Positions 44,586-53,640 of a DNA stretch of 64,000 bases are shown here, in pieces. How positions within the stretch are numbered: the stretch's first letter is position 1; each line of letters starts with the position of its first letter. The stretch is from Pseudomonas sp. 7P_10.2_Bac1 (GTDB lineage Bacteria; Pseudomonadota; Gammaproteobacteria; Pseudomonadales; Pseudomonadaceae): NCBI RefSeq assembly GCF_025465935.1, contig NZ_JANLNV010000075.1:38683-102682 (forward strand), given 5' to 3'. The notes beneath the pieces were generated by a model, which saw only the letters and a program-made list of their open reading frames with translations, searched no databases and was not told the DNA's origin. The position numbers and the translations under genes are program-made.

Positions 44586-45449
44586 TTAAAACCGGTTCAG
44601 CGGGATTTTCAGGCTGCACACGCCGCTTTCATCGGCAGGCGGCAGATGACCGGCGCGAATGTTGACCTGGATCGCCGGGATCAACAGCGCCGGGACGCCA
44701 AGGGTGGCGTCGCGGGTGGTGCGCATGTCGACAAAGTCGGCCAAGGCCACGCTGTCATTGACGTGGATATTGCGTGCCCGCTGTTCGCCGACCGTGGTCG
44801 ACCACGAGGCCTCACGCCCGGCGGGTGGGTAGTCGTGGCACATGAACAGTCGGGTGTCTGTTGGCAAAGCCAGCAGGCGCTTGATGGATTGATACAGCTG
44901 CTGTGCATCGCCCCCCGGGAAGTCGCACCGCGCGGTGCCGACATCCGGCATGAACAGGGTGTCACCCACGAAGATGTTGTGGTGTTCGATCTGATAGGCC
45001 ATGTCGGCGGGCGTGTGGCCCGGCACATGCAGAGCACGCACGTGCAAGCGGCCGATATGGAAGACTTCGTCCGGCTCGAACAAATGGTCGAATTGCGAAC
45101 CGTCCAGTCTGAACTCAGGCTCAAGGTTGTAGATATCGCGGAACACACCCTGTACCTGGGTAATTGCCGAACCAATGCCGATCTGGCCGCCGAGCTTTTG
45201 CTTGAGGTAGGCGCTGGCAGACAAATGATCGGCGTGGGCGTGCGTCTCCAGCAGCCACTGCACCTTGAGGTCGTGGGCTTCTACAAACCGGATGATGCTG
45301 TCTGCGCTGTCGGTACTGATGCGCCCGGCTGCGGCGTTGTAGTCGAGCACCGGGTCAATGATGGCACACTCGCTGGCGTTTGCTTCGTACACCACGTAGC
45401 TCACGGTTGAGGTATTGGGGTCGTAGAAACCTTGAATTTCGGCGTGCAT
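44586..45449 (-). CDS. Persulfide dioxygenase-like metallo-beta-lactamase (Blh/ETHE1 type)
   Basis: A 287-residue non-haem iron MBL protein expected to oxidise glutathione persulfide to sulfite. The metal motif THAHADHLS is at about 58-66, with HVPGHTPADM, GDTLFMPDVG and FMCHDYPP supplying later ligands. The insert RLLALPTDTRLFMCHDY is typical of the Blh/ETHE1-like group. The ATG at 45449 is preferred over a longer frame that crosses the divergent gene promoter. In Xylella and Agrobacterium Blh has a DUF442 domain fused at its N-terminus; here it lacks it, and DUF442 is found on the SQR instead. It is divergent from the BigR-like repressor gene. Confidence 0.9.
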   Translation of the reverse strand: MHAEIQGFYDPNTSTVSYVVYEANASECAIIDPVLDYNAAAGRISTDSADSIIRFVEAHDLKVQWLLETHAHADHLSASAYLKQKLGGQIGIGSAITQVQGVFRDIYNLEPEFRLDGSQFDHLFEPDEVFHIGRLHVRALHVPGHTPADMAYQIEHHNIFVGDTLFMPDVGTARCDFPGGDAQQLYQSIKRLLALPTDTRLFMCHDYPPAGREASWSTTVGEQRARNIHVNDSVALADFVDMRTTRDATLGVPALLIPAIQVNIRAGHLPPADESGVCSLKIPLNRF

Positions 45450-45477
45450 GAAAGGCCTCGCGTGAATCAAAAGATAC

Positions 45478-45491
45478 TTCAATATATTGAA
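45478..45491. promoter_or_regulatory. Candidate BigR operator
   Basis: TTCAATATATTGAA is a perfect 14-bp palindrome in the 93-bp gap between the dioxygenase and ArsR-type genes, followed by the related ACATATATT. BigR/SqrR repressors bind A+T-rich palindromes of this kind. One site could control both divergent promoters. Confidence 0.75.
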
Positions 45492-45542
45492 ACATATATT
45501 ATCGAGACGTAGACTGTCGACCATTACGTCACGGAGTTCTCC

Positions 45543-45872
45543 ATGTCTGCCCAACTCACCAGTGAAGAGATCGGCCTGCTGCGCGATTCTGCGTCCAAAG
45601 CCTGCACCCTTCTCAAAGCCCTCGCCAATGAAGACCGGCTGTTATTGCTGTGCCAACTGACCCAGGGCGAACGCAATGTCGGTGAGCTTGAAGACCTGAC
45701 CGGCATTCGCCAGCCCACCCTGTCGCAACAACTCGGCGTGTTGCGCGATGAGGGCATGGTCAATACCCGCAGGATGGGCAAATATATTTTCTATTCTCTC
45801 GCCAGTTTCGAAGTGGTCTCGGTGATGCAAACGTTGTCTGGCCTGTATTGCGGGCAAGCCCTTAAAAAATAA
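45543..45872 (+). CDS. bigR: ArsR-family persulfide-sensing repressor (BigR/SqrR-like)
   Basis: A 109-residue winged-helix repressor. Cys37 in LLLLCQL and Cys103 in LYCGQ match the two reactive cysteines of BigR/SqrR, which form a tetrasulfide link with persulfides and release DNA. The recognition helix is in IRQPTLSQQLGVLRDEG. There is no arsenic or metal-binding CxC motif. GGAG lies 6 bases before the ATG. The downstream fusion gene follows after 69 bp, so it is probably in the same operon. Confidence 0.92.
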   Translation: MSAQLTSEEIGLLRDSASKACTLLKALANEDRLLLLCQLTQGERNVGELEDLTGIRQPTLSQQLGVLRDEGMVNTRRMGKYIFYSLASFEVVSVMQTLSGLYCGQALKK

Positions 45873-45941
45873 TACAGGCCGTTGCCAGCGACATTCTCCG
45901 CCCTCTAATTCCATTCATTTTTGTTGTGCCTGGAGTGCCCA

Positions 45942-47507
45942 ATGGAGCAAAACATCAAGCGAATCGATGCCTCGTTCTCGGTGTCTGGCCAGCTCGCGCT
46001 GTCTGACCTCCAAGCGCTGGCTGCACAGGGTTTTCGCAGTGTGGTCTGCAACCGTCCGGACCATGAAGGCGGCCCCGAGCAACCCGAGCACAGCGCGATG
46101 CGTCAGGCCGCCGAGGCGTTGGGGCTGAGTTTTGCGTATGTACCGGTGCAGACCTCGGGTGCCACCACTGAACAGGCGCAACAACTGCGTCAGTTGCTGA
46201 GCGAGTTGCCGCAGCCGGTATTGGCGTATTGCCGCACCGGCAATCGGTCTTCCAAGTTGTATGAATTGGCGACCCAGGGCTCGCGTGAAGTGCGGCAGTT
46301 TGACGTGGTGGTCGTGGGCGGCGGCTCGGCGGGGCTGTCGGTGACTGCGAGCCTGTTGAAGCGCGATGCGTCCCTGCGCATCGCGGTAATCGAGCCCAAC
46401 ACCGAGCACTTTTATCAGCCGGCCTGGACACTGGTGGGCGGTGGCGCTTATGACGTGCGCGACACGGTGCGTTCGACAGGTGAGGTGATGCCTAAGGGCG
46501 CGCAATGGATCAAGGCGTCCCTGTGTGCCTTCGCCCCCCAGCGCAAAGTGGTGTTGTTGTGTGACGGCACCGAGGTGGGCTATCAGCAGTTGATCGTTTG
46601 CCCTGGCCTGCAACTGGCCTGGGAAAAAATTGAAGGCCTGGAAGAAACCTTGGGCAAGCACGGCGTGACGTCCAATTACCGTCATGACCTGGCACCGTAC
46701 ACGTGGGAACTGGTGCGCTCGATGCGCGGGGGCAAGGCGTTATTCACGCAGCCGGGGATGCCGATCAAGTGTGCCGGCGCGCCGCAAAAGGCCATGTACC
46801 TGTCGTGCGATCACTGGCGCAAGCAGGGTGTGCTGGATGCTATATCGGTGGAGTTCAATCTGGCGGGGGCTGCGTTGTTTGGCGTGCCGACCTTTGTTGC
46901 GCCATTGATGAAGTACGTTGAAGCCTACAAGGCTCAATTGGCCTTTCAGTCCAATCTGGTGAAGGTCGACGGGCCGAACAAGACCGCCTGGTTCGATGTA
47001 ACGGGCGCCGATGGCCAAGTCACGCGGATCGAGAAACGCTTCGACATGCTGCACGTGGTGCCGCCGCAACAGGCTCCGGATGTCATCCGCCGCAGCGAAC
47101 TGGCGGACAAGGCGGGCTGGTTTGAGACCGATCCGGCCACGTTGCAGCATCCGCGCTACCCCGAGATTTTCGCCGCGGGTGATGTGTGCGGCACCTCGAA
47201 TGCCAAGACCGCGGCCGCAGCGCGCAAGCAAGTTGTGGTGGTGGCCGAGAATCTGATTGCTTTGCGCAAAGGCGTAGCCCTGCCCAAGCGCTATGACGGC
47301 TATGGTTCCTGTCCGCTGACCGTAGAGAAAGGCAAGGTGATCCTGGCTGAGTTCGGCTACGGCGGAAAACTGCTCCCGACATTTCCGATGGACCCTACCG
47401 TGCCGCGCAAGTCGGCCTGGCTCCTGAAAGCGACGTTGCTGCCTTGGTTCTACTGGCAAGGGATGCTCAAGGGGCGCGAGTGGTTTACTGACTGCAAGCC
47501 GGACTGA
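45942..47507 (+). CDS. DUF442 phosphatase-like domain fused to sulfide:quinone oxidoreductase
   Basis: A 521-residue two-domain enzyme. Residues 1-115 form a DUF442 (TIGR01244) dual-specificity-phosphatase-like domain with the active loop YCRTGNRSS (Cys-X5-Arg). Residues 120-521 form a flavoprotein SQR: GGGSAGLSVTASL for FAD, the redox cysteines in LIVCPG and IKCAGAPQK, and AAGDVCGTSNAKTA near the end. The SQR part oxidises sulfide to a persulfide and passes electrons to quinone at the membrane. The DUF442 part may act on the persulfide product. I chose ATG 45942 because GGAG lies 7 bases upstream. The TSUP gene follows after 8 bp. Confidence 0.9.
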   Translation: MEQNIKRIDASFSVSGQLALSDLQALAAQGFRSVVCNRPDHEGGPEQPEHSAMRQAAEALGLSFAYVPVQTSGATTEQAQQLRQLLSELPQPVLAYCRTGNRSSKLYELATQGSREVRQFDVVVVGGGSAGLSVTASLLKRDASLRIAVIEPNTEHFYQPAWTLVGGGAYDVRDTVRSTGEVMPKGAQWIKASLCAFAPQRKVVLLCDGTEVGYQQLIVCPGLQLAWEKIEGLEETLGKHGVTSNYRHDLAPYTWELVRSMRGGKALFTQPGMPIKCAGAPQKAMYLSCDHWRKQGVLDAISVEFNLAGAALFGVPTFVAPLMKYVEAYKAQLAFQSNLVKVDGPNKTAWFDVTGADGQVTRIEKRFDMLHVVPPQQAPDVIRRSELADKAGWFETDPATLQHPRYPEIFAAGDVCGTSNAKTAAAARKQVVVVAENLIALRKGVALPKRYDGYGSCPLTVEKGKVILAEFGYGGKLLPTFPMDPTVPRKSAWLLKATLLPWFYWQGMLKGREWFTDCKPD

Positions 47508-47515
47508 GTTCAACC

Positions 47516-48316
47516 ATGCTGATTATCATCTTGGGAGCGCTGGTGGGCCTGCTGTTGGGGCTGACCGGCGCCGGCGGCGGTATTCTGGCCATACCCGCGT
47601 TGACGCTGGGCCTGGGCTGGACGTTGGTCGACGCCACGCCGGTGGCGTTAATGGCGGTGGGCGTTGCAGCCTCGGTGGGTGCGGTTGACGGCTTGCGCAA
47701 GGGGCTGGTGCGCTACAAGGCTGCAGCGCTGATGGCCGGTGCCGGCTGGCTGGCGTCGCCGTTGGGCCTGCATCTGGCCAAATTGCTGCCGGGCGCGGTG
47801 CTGATGGCTTTGTTTGGCGGTGTGATGGTGTTCGTCTCCACACGCATGTTTTTGAAGGCCCGCGCAGGTTGCCCGGCAGACGAAGACATGCAGCCGAAAA
47901 ATTGCCAGCTCAATCCATCGACCGGACATCTGAAGTGGGACCTGCGCTGCGCGGCCACACTGGCATCGATCGGCGCCAGCTCGGGGTTGCTGACCGGATT
48001 GCTGGGCGTCGGAGGCGGTTTTTTGATCGTCCCAGCCTTTCGCAAGTTCAGTGATGTGCCGATGCACGGGATTGTCGCCACCTCGCTGATGGTGGTGGCG
48101 CTGGTGTCTCTGGGCACCCTGGGGCATCTGGTCTATCAGGGCTTCAGCTTGTCAGAGCAAGGTGTGCTGTTTATCAGCGCCACGTTGGCGGGAATGATCA
48201 TCGGGCGTGTGGCAGCCCCGAAAGTCTCGGGGCAGCGGATGCAGCAGGGCTTTGCGGTGCTGTGTGCGGTGGTCAGCGTGCTGATGATCGGCAAAGTGCT
48301 GTGGATGGTGGTTTGA
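47516..48316 (+). CDS. TSUP (TauE/SafE) family sulfur-anion exporter
   Basis: A 266-residue membrane protein with about eight helices. The two repeated TSUP signatures are GLTGAGGGILAIPAL (about 16-30) and GLLGVGGGFLIVPAF (about 160-174). It should export sulfite or a related anion made by SQR and the persulfide dioxygenase. It is 8 bp downstream of the fusion gene, last in the operon. A Cys-containing linker (CPADEDMQPKNC) lies mid-protein. Confidence 0.92.
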   Translation: MLIIILGALVGLLLGLTGAGGGILAIPALTLGLGWTLVDATPVALMAVGVAASVGAVDGLRKGLVRYKAAALMAGAGWLASPLGLHLAKLLPGAVLMALFGGVMVFVSTRMFLKARAGCPADEDMQPKNCQLNPSTGHLKWDLRCAATLASIGASSGLLTGLLGVGGGFLIVPAFRKFSDVPMHGIVATSLMVVALVSLGTLGHLVYQGFSLSEQGVLFISATLAGMIIGRVAAPKVSGQRMQQGFAVLCAVVSVLMIGKVLWMVV

Positions 48317-48353
48317 CAGCAACTGTAACCGTTGCCGAGGCAGCCACACGGGG

Positions 48354-48767
48354 TCATCGGGTGACGTGTTCACAGCAACTGCCCGACTCCAGGTCCTTGA
48401 GGATCGGGCAATCCGGGCGGTGATCGCCCTGGCAGCTTTCGACCAGTACCTGCAAGGTGTCGCGCAAGCTGCTGAGTTCCAGAATCTTTTGATTCAGGGC
48501 CTCGATATGTTGGCGTGCCAGCGCTTTCACATCACCGCTGGCGCGCTGGCGGTCTTGCCACAAGGTCAGCAGCTTGCCGACTTCTTCCAGTGAAAACCCC
48601 AGGTCACGCGAGCGTTTGATAAACGCCAGCGTGTGTAAGTCGTCGTCGCTGTACAGGCGATAGCCGCTGTCGCTGCGGTGGGCGGGTTTGAGCAAGCCAA
48701 TGGACTCGTAGTAACGAATCATTTTGGCGCTCAGGCCGCTGTGCTTGGCGGCCTGGCCGATATTCAT
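48354..48767 (-). CDS. cueR: Copper-responsive MerR-family activator CueR
   Basis: A 137-residue MerR-type regulator. The N-terminal helix-turn-helix reads MNIGQAAKHSGLSAKMIRYYE. The Cu(I) loop is SCQGDHRPDCP with its two Cys 9 residues apart, as in CueR. A Cys-rich tail (SGSCCEH) may add to metal binding. The ATG at 48767 is chosen because AGGAGG lies 9 bases upstream and matches the family N-terminus. It overlaps nothing but begins 14 bp after the copA stop region on the same strand, so copA-cueR are probably cotranscribed. Confidence 0.94.
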   Translation of the reverse strand: MNIGQAAKHSGLSAKMIRYYESIGLLKPAHRSDSGYRLYSDDDLHTLAFIKRSRDLGFSLEEVGKLLTLWQDRQRASGDVKALARQHIEALNQKILELSSLRDTLQVLVESCQGDHRPDCPILKDLESGSCCEHVTR

Positions 48768-48780
48768 GACAGTTGCCTCC

Positions 48781-51168
48781 TCACTCAAGGTCTTTGGGTT
48801 TCCAGAACTTCAGTAACAGTGCGTTGCTGACCACGCTGACGCTGGAGAATGCCATGGCCGCGCCCGCCAGTACCGGGTTTAAAAAGCCAAAGGCGGCCAG
48901 CGGGATGCCGATCACGTTGTAGACGAAGGCCCAGAACAGGTTCTGACGGATTTTCGCGTAGGTCTTGCGACTGATTTCCAGGGCGGCAGGCACCAGCCGT
49001 GGATCGCCGCGCATCAAGGTAATACCGGCGGCATGCATGGCCACGTCGGTGCCGCCACCCATGGCGATACCGATGTCGGCCGCAGCCAGCGCCGGGGCGT
49101 CGTTGATGCCGTCGCCAACCATCGCCACTACGCCGGTTTTTTTCAGCTCGGCCACGGTGGCGGCTTTGTCGGCAGGCAGGACTTCGGCGTGGACATCACG
49201 AATGCCCAGCGCCTCAGCGACCACGCGTGCACTGCCGCGGTTGTCGCCGGTCAGCAAGTGGCTGCTGATGTGGCGCTCATTGAGTTGCTCGATCGCCGAC
49301 TGCGCGCCGGTTTTCAGGGTGTCGCCAAAGGCAAACAGTCCCAGTACACGAGGCTCAGGGCTTTGCTCGATCAGCCACGACAGGGTGCGGCCCTCGTGCT
49401 CCCAAGCGGTTGCGGACTCTGCCAGTGAACCCGGGGCGAGGCCGGTTTCATCGAGCAAGCGACGGTTGCCCAAGGCCAGGCGGCGGCCTTCGAGTGTGCC
49501 AGCGATGCCGCGCCCGGTCAGGGACTGGCTGTCTGCCACATCCGGTACGTTCAAGTGGCGTGCGGCACAGGCATCCAGCACAGCCTTGGCCAAGGGGTGT
49601 TCACTGCCGCGTTGCAGGGCGCCGGCGGCTTGCAGCAAGCCTGCTTCATCGCCGTCCAGCGCCGCAAGGTGGGCGATTTGTGGGCTGCCGGAGGTCAGCG
49701 TGCCGGTTTTATCGAAGACCACGGCATTGACTTCATGCGCACGCTCCAGTGCTTCGGCGTCTTTGATCAGGATCCCGTAGCGCGCGGCGACACCGGTCCC
49801 GGCCATGATCGCCGTCGGTGTCGCCAGCCCCAGCGCACAAGGGCACGCGATCACCAGCACGGCCACCGCGTTGATCAGTGCTGTCTCAATCGGCGCGCCA
49901 TAGAGCCACCAGCCCAGCAACGTGGCGAGGGCAATCAGCAGCACGACCGGAACAAAGATCTGGCTGACTTTATCCACCAGCTTCTGGATCGGCGCCTTGC
50001 CGGCCTGGGCGTCTTCGACCAGGCGAATGATGCGCGCCAACACGGTCTCTGTACCGAGTGCGAGGGTTTTGATCACCAGGCGGCCTTCGCCGTTGATTGC
50101 GCCACCGGTGACTTTATCGCCTGGCTGTTTCGGCACGGGCAGGCTTTCGCCGCTGATCAGCGCCTCATCGGCGTGGCTTTGGCCTTCGACCACTTCACCG
50201 TCCACCGGGAAACGCTCGCCGGGTTTGACCTGCACCAGGTCATTGAGGCGCAAGTCGCTGATGGCAACGTCTTGTTCCTGGCCATCTATTACCCGCAAGG
50301 CGCGCTCCGGGCGTAAGGCTTCCAGGGCGCGAATAGCGCTGGCGGTCTGGCGTTTGGCGCGGCTTTCGAGGTATTTGCCGAGCAGCACCAGGGCGATGAC
50401 CACGGCCGAGGCTTCAAAGTACAGGTGCGGTGTGGTGCCGGGTGCAGCGATAGCCCACTCGTACAGGCTCAAGCCGTAGCCCGCGCTGGTGCCGAGGGCG
50501 ACGAGCAGGTCCATGTTGCCGGCGCCGGCTTTAACGGCCTTCCAGGCGGCCGAGTAAAAACGTGCCCCCAAAATGAATTGCACCGGGGTGGCAAGTACAA
50601 ATTGCGCCCAGGCGGGCAGCATCCAATGAATCCCCAGGGGCATTAACAGCATCGGCAGGACTAATGGCAGCGCCAGTGCAATGGCCAGTACCAGTGCCCA
50701 ACGCTCACGGTGCAAGCGTTTTTGCTGATCGTCCTGCACGGCTTTCTGGTTTTGCGCTTGGTACAGACTGGCCGAATAGCCGGCGCGGTTGACGGCATCA
50801 ATCAGTTGGGCGGGGTCGACATGGCCAAGCAGTTCAACGTGGGCGCGTTCATTGGCCAGGTTGACGCTGACACTTTCGACGCCGGGGACTTTGCCGAGGG
50901 CTTTTTCCACGCGTCCGGCGCAGGATGCGCAGGTCATGCCACCCACATTCAGTTCCAGGCTGTGGGCCGGAACACTGTAACCCGCCTTTTGCACGGCATC
51001 GACCAGTGCGGGCAAGCTGTCGGCAGGGGCCTCGATACGCGCCTGTTCGGTGGCCAGATTGACGCTGACAGCACTGACGCCCGAGACTTTGGCCAACGCT
51101 TTTTCGACGCGTCCAGCGCAACTGGCGCAGGTCATACCTTCAATCGGCAGATCGAATTGGGTGGGCAC
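48781..51168 (-). CDS. copA: Cu(I)-translocating P-type ATPase CopA
   Basis: A 795-residue P1B-type pump that exports Cu(I) from the cytoplasm. Two heavy-metal domains at the N-terminus carry CASC motifs at Cys14/Cys17 and Cys80/Cys83. The transmembrane metal site is the CPC in IACPCALG. The phosphorylation motif is DKTGTLTSG, and [10 protein letters not shown] is the hinge. The start is a GTG at 51168 with GGAGG seven bases upstream. A CueR-type operator lies 41-65 bp upstream. It is the first gene of the copA-cueR unit. Confidence 0.96.
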   Translation of the reverse strand: MPTQFDLPIEGMTCASCAGRVEKALAKVSGVSAVSVNLATEQARIEAPADSLPALVDAVQKAGYSVPAHSLELNVGGMTCASCAGRVEKALGKVPGVESVSVNLANERAHVELLGHVDPAQLIDAVNRAGYSASLYQAQNQKAVQDDQQKRLHRERWALVLAIALALPLVLPMLLMPLGIHWMLPAWAQFVLATPVQFILGARFYSAAWKAVKAGAGNMDLLVALGTSAGYGLSLYEWAIAAPGTTPHLYFEASAVVIALVLLGKYLESRAKRQTASAIRALEALRPERALRVIDGQEQDVAISDLRLNDLVQVKPGERFPVDGEVVEGQSHADEALISGESLPVPKQPGDKVTGGAINGEGRLVIKTLALGTETVLARIIRLVEDAQAGKAPIQKLVDKVSQIFVPVVLLIALATLLGWWLYGAPIETALINAVAVLVIACPCALGLATPTAIMAGTGVAARYGILIKDAEALERAHEVNAVVFDKTGTLTSGSPQIAHLAALDGDEAGLLQAAGALQRGSEHPLAKAVLDACAARHLNVPDVADSQSLTGRGIAGTLEGRRLALGNRRLLDETGLAPGSLAESATAWEHEGRTLSWLIEQSPEPRVLGLFAFGDTLKTGAQSAIEQLNERHISSHLLTGDNRGSARVVAEALGIRDVHAEVLPADKAATVAELKKTGVVAMVGDGINDAPALAAADIGIAMGGGTDVAMHAAGITLMRGDPRLVPAALEISRKTYAKIRQNLFWAFVYNVIGIPLAAFGFLNPVLAGAAMAFSSVSVVSNALLLKFWKPKDLE

Positions 51169-51208
51169 GAGCAGTCCTCCTTTAGAAGTTATCTGTCCCT
51201 AGGATCGA

Positions 51209-51233
51209 CCTTGACCCCGTGGGAAGGTCAAGG
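51209..51233 (-). promoter_or_regulatory. CueR-type operator/promoter of copA
   Basis: CCTTGACC-N9-GGTCAAGG is a perfect dyad. On the reverse strand its left half overlaps a TTGACC -35 box with GATCCT as a possible -10 after a 19-bp spacer, the long spacer typical of MerR-family promoters. Confidence 0.75.
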
Positions 51234-51264
51234 CCACTGCTGTGGGTTATTTCGCGAGTTACAG

Positions 51265-51645
51265 TCAGTATTCCAATTTGGCGGGTTTGAGGTACATGCC
51301 GTCTTGCCCGAGGGCGATTCGGTATTTGCGCACATCACCGGCTTTCAACGTGAGTTGCTGTGCAGGTGGCACCAGCATGCCGGGCAAGCAACCTGGCGCC
51401 TGACCGGGTAACAGTTTGAGACGAATACCTACATTGCCCGCAGGTAAGTTGAAGGACAGCGCCTGCTCTTGAAACAAGCGCCCGGCCAATTGGTCGTCGA
51501 TGTACACCCCGACCTCGCAACTGGTGGGGACTTCTAGGCGCTCGCGAGAAATGATCAGGACGCCATAGTCCTGATCGGCCGCTGCCCACAGGGGCAAACC
51601 GGCGAGGCTCAAAACACTGACTAGGCTCAAAGTGGACCAGCGCAT
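51265..51645 (-). CDS. Exported protein of unknown function in the copper cluster
   Basis: A 126-residue protein that I do not recognise. A signal peptide (MRWSTLSLVSVLSLAGLPLWA, split by the Gly) ends near Ala-Ala-Asp. The mature part has two cysteines (TSCEV, PGCLPG) and mostly beta-type segments such as VGVYIDDQLAGRLF and NVGIRLKLL. A periplasmic or surface location is expected. The start at 51645 fits the signal peptide; a longer frame from 51744 is unlikely. It lies between copA and copZ, each with its own CueR-type operator, and is on the copA strand but upstream of the copA promoter. Confidence 0.72.
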   Translation of the reverse strand: MRWSTLSLVSVLSLAGLPLWAAADQDYGVLIISRERLEVPTSCEVGVYIDDQLAGRLFQEQALSFNLPAGNVGIRLKLLPGQAPGCLPGMLVPPAQQLTLKAGDVRKYRIALGQDGMYLKPAKLEY

Positions 51646-51734
51646 GGCTCGGTACCCTGTTTTGAAATCACAAGGCATCCAGCTTGGCCGAGCCAGAAGC
51701 AGATTGCCAGTGGGCTGACGCAAGAAGGGGCTTG

Positions 51735-51755
51735 ACCTTGCCACGATGGCAAGGT
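51735..51755 (+). promoter_or_regulatory. CueR-type operator/promoter of copZ
   Basis: ACCTTGCC-ACGAT-GGCAAGGT is a perfect dyad and a close match to the known CueR box. It overlaps a TTGACC -35 hexamer at 51732-51737, and copZ starts 38 bp downstream. Confidence 0.85.
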
Positions 51756-51792
51756 GGATGCTGGGCTCATCTCAAACAAAGGAGGCGGTGAC

Positions 51793-51993
51793 ATGCAAAC
51801 TTTTAAAGTGGATGGAATGACCTGTGGTGGCTGTGTGCGCGGCGTGACCGGCGCGATTCAGCACCTTGATCCGCAGTCGACAGTCGAAGTGGACCTGGCG
51901 TCCAAGACCGTAAAGGTCAATAGCGAGCGGCCTGCAAAAGACATTGTCGGCGCGATTGAAGGTGCTGGTTTTGAGGTGTCAGCCACGGCTTGA
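51793..51993 (+). CDS. copZ: Copper chaperone CopZ (heavy-metal-associated domain)
   Basis: A 66-residue single heavy-metal-associated domain. The Cu(I) motif is GMTCGGC with Cys11 and Cys14. It delivers copper to CopA or buffers it. The ATG at 51793 follows a GGAGG site 7 bases upstream. A CueR-type operator precedes it. A family A REP palindrome follows the stop. Confidence 0.94.
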   Translation: MQTFKVDGMTCGGCVRGVTGAIQHLDPQSTVEVDLASKTVKVNSERPAKDIVGAIEGAGFEVSATA

Positions 51994-52002
51994 CGAATAA
52001 AA

Positions 52003-52054
52003 CCTCGCGATCTTTTAAACGATCAAAAGATCGCGAGGCAGCTCGCTTTACAGA
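52003..52054. repeat. REP palindrome, family A
   Basis: CCTCGCGATCTTTT and AAAAGATCGCGAGG form a 14-bp inverted repeat, with a shortened GCTCGCTTTACAG tail. It begins 9 bp after the copZ stop. Confidence 0.83.
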
Positions 52055-52149
52055 GGATTGATTAGATAGCTCGCTAACTTAATGTTCATCGTCTGCAACC
52101 ACAGCTAGACTGTCGTACCGCGCCACCCACAGTACGATTTGGACAACTG

Positions 52150-53346
52150 ATGAACGTTAGAACAATCCTGATTCTGGGCGCGCTCAGCGCTTTTGGCCCT
52201 TTGGCGATCGACTTCTACTTGCCAGGGTTTCCAGCGATGGCTTTGGCCTTTGCTACCGATGAAACACATATCCAACTCACCCTCGCGGTGTATTTCCTGG
52301 GTTTGTCCATTGGCCAACTGGTGTACGGTCCCATCGCTGACCGCTTTGGCCGGCGCATACCGTTGCTGGTTGGCGTGGGCCTGTTCACCCTCGGCTCATT
52401 TGCCTGTGCCTTTGCCCCGACGCTCGATTGGTTGATTGGCGCGCGTTTTGTACAAGCGCTGGGCGGTTGCGCGGGGATAGTGCTGTCGCGTGCGATTGTC
52501 AGTGACAAGTGCGATGCGGTGGGCTCGGCCAAGGTGTTCTCGCAACTGATGCTGGTGATGGGATTGGCACCGATTCTGGCGCCGATGCTGGGTGGCCTGA
52601 TGGTCAACCTCTATGGCTGGCAGTCGATTTTCATCGCCTTGACCTGCTTCAGCGTACTCGCGGCGGTGGCCGTGGCATTGGGGTTGCCGGAGAGCTTGCC
52701 TGCCAACGTGCCTCGTCAGCCGTTGTCTGGCGCGCTGCGCCAATACGGTCGTTTGCTCAAGGAACGTGAGTTTCTGGGGCATGCGTTGACCGGGGGGATC
52801 GCAATGGCCGGGATGTTTGCCTACATCGCCGGCTCGCCATTTGTCTTTATCAAACTCTACGGCGTGCCCGCCGAGCACTATGGCTGGCTGTTCGGCAGCA
52901 ATGCGGCAGGTTTTATCCTGGTGGCGCAACTGAACTCCCGTTTGCTGGCCAAGCGCGGACCGGCCTTTTTGCTGGCGCGTACGGTCTGGGTTTATCTGGC
53001 AGCGGGCGTGGCTTTGCTGGGTGTCAGCGCCTTGCACACTGAGCAGTTGTGGCCATTGCTTATCCCGCTGTTTATTTGCATTGCCAGCCTGGGGTGCATC
53101 ATCCCGAACGCGGCGGCGTGTGCCATGAATGGGCAGGGCGCGCGTGCGGGCAGTGCTTCAGCGATGATGGGCTTTTTACAGTTCAGTGTGGCAGCCGGAG
53201 CGGCTTCATTGGTGGGCGTTCTGCATGATGGCAGCGCGATGCCGATGGCGATGGTCATCACCTTATGCGGGGTGCTGGTGGTGACGATCGCGATGGCGAC
53301 TCGCCGTGTGTACAAGGCGCGAGTCGCCGCTGAAGAAGCGGTCTGA
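52150..53346 (+). CDS. Bcr/CflA family drug efflux MFS transporter
   Basis: A 398-residue, twelve-helix major-facilitator exporter. The conserved motif after helix 2 is GPIADRFGRRIPLL, and the drug-exporter pattern is in helix 5 (GLAPILAPMLGG). Bcr-type proteins export bicyclomycin, sulfonamides or small peptides; the substrate is unknown here. The ATG at 52150 begins the first helix (TILILGALSAFGPLAIDFYLP, broken by the Gly). It has no operon partner on its strand. Confidence 0.92.
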   Translation: MNVRTILILGALSAFGPLAIDFYLPGFPAMALAFATDETHIQLTLAVYFLGLSIGQLVYGPIADRFGRRIPLLVGVGLFTLGSFACAFAPTLDWLIGARFVQALGGCAGIVLSRAIVSDKCDAVGSAKVFSQLMLVMGLAPILAPMLGGLMVNLYGWQSIFIALTCFSVLAAVAVALGLPESLPANVPRQPLSGALRQYGRLLKEREFLGHALTGGIAMAGMFAYIAGSPFVFIKLYGVPAEHYGWLFGSNAAGFILVAQLNSRLLAKRGPAFLLARTVWVYLAAGVALLGVSALHTEQLWPLLIPLFICIASLGCIIPNAAACAMNGQGARAGSASAMMGFLQFSVAAGAASLVGVLHDGSAMPMAMVITLCGVLVVTIAMATRRVYKARVAAEEAV

Positions 53347-53347
53347 G

Positions 53348-53518
53348 TCAGACCGCCAAGCGTTTGGGCAATGTGTGCGGGGCCCGCAAGCGTGTTTGCA
53401 ATGTATCCACAAAGGCTTTGGCCTCGGCCTTTGTGCGAAAGTTTACGGCTTGCTGATCGATTTGAACCTGCCATTGGCAATCAGGAGATTTTGCTAACGC
53501 CTTTATCAGGATTTTCAT
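53348..53518 (-). CDS. Small protein of unknown function
   Basis: A 56-residue protein that I do not recognise. It has a mixed beta/alpha pattern (CQWQVQIDQQAVNFRT then KAEAKAFVDTLQTRL). AGGAGG lies 7 bases before the ATG at 53518, a strong sign that it is translated. It is convergent with the Bcr gene, whose stop is 1 bp away. A longer frame from 53590 lacks a site. Confidence 0.7.
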   Translation of the reverse strand: MKILIKALAKSPDCQWQVQIDQQAVNFRTKAEAKAFVDTLQTRLRAPHTLPKRLAV

Positions 53519-53640
53519 GACTGGCCTCCTTTGGTTGGCAAAGGTGGCCAGTGTATGCCTGAAATCACGACGAGGTATGACAGGCATCAAGTCTCTGACT
53601 GACGGTTAAAATTTGACCGTTTTAATCCCCAAGTTTTTGT

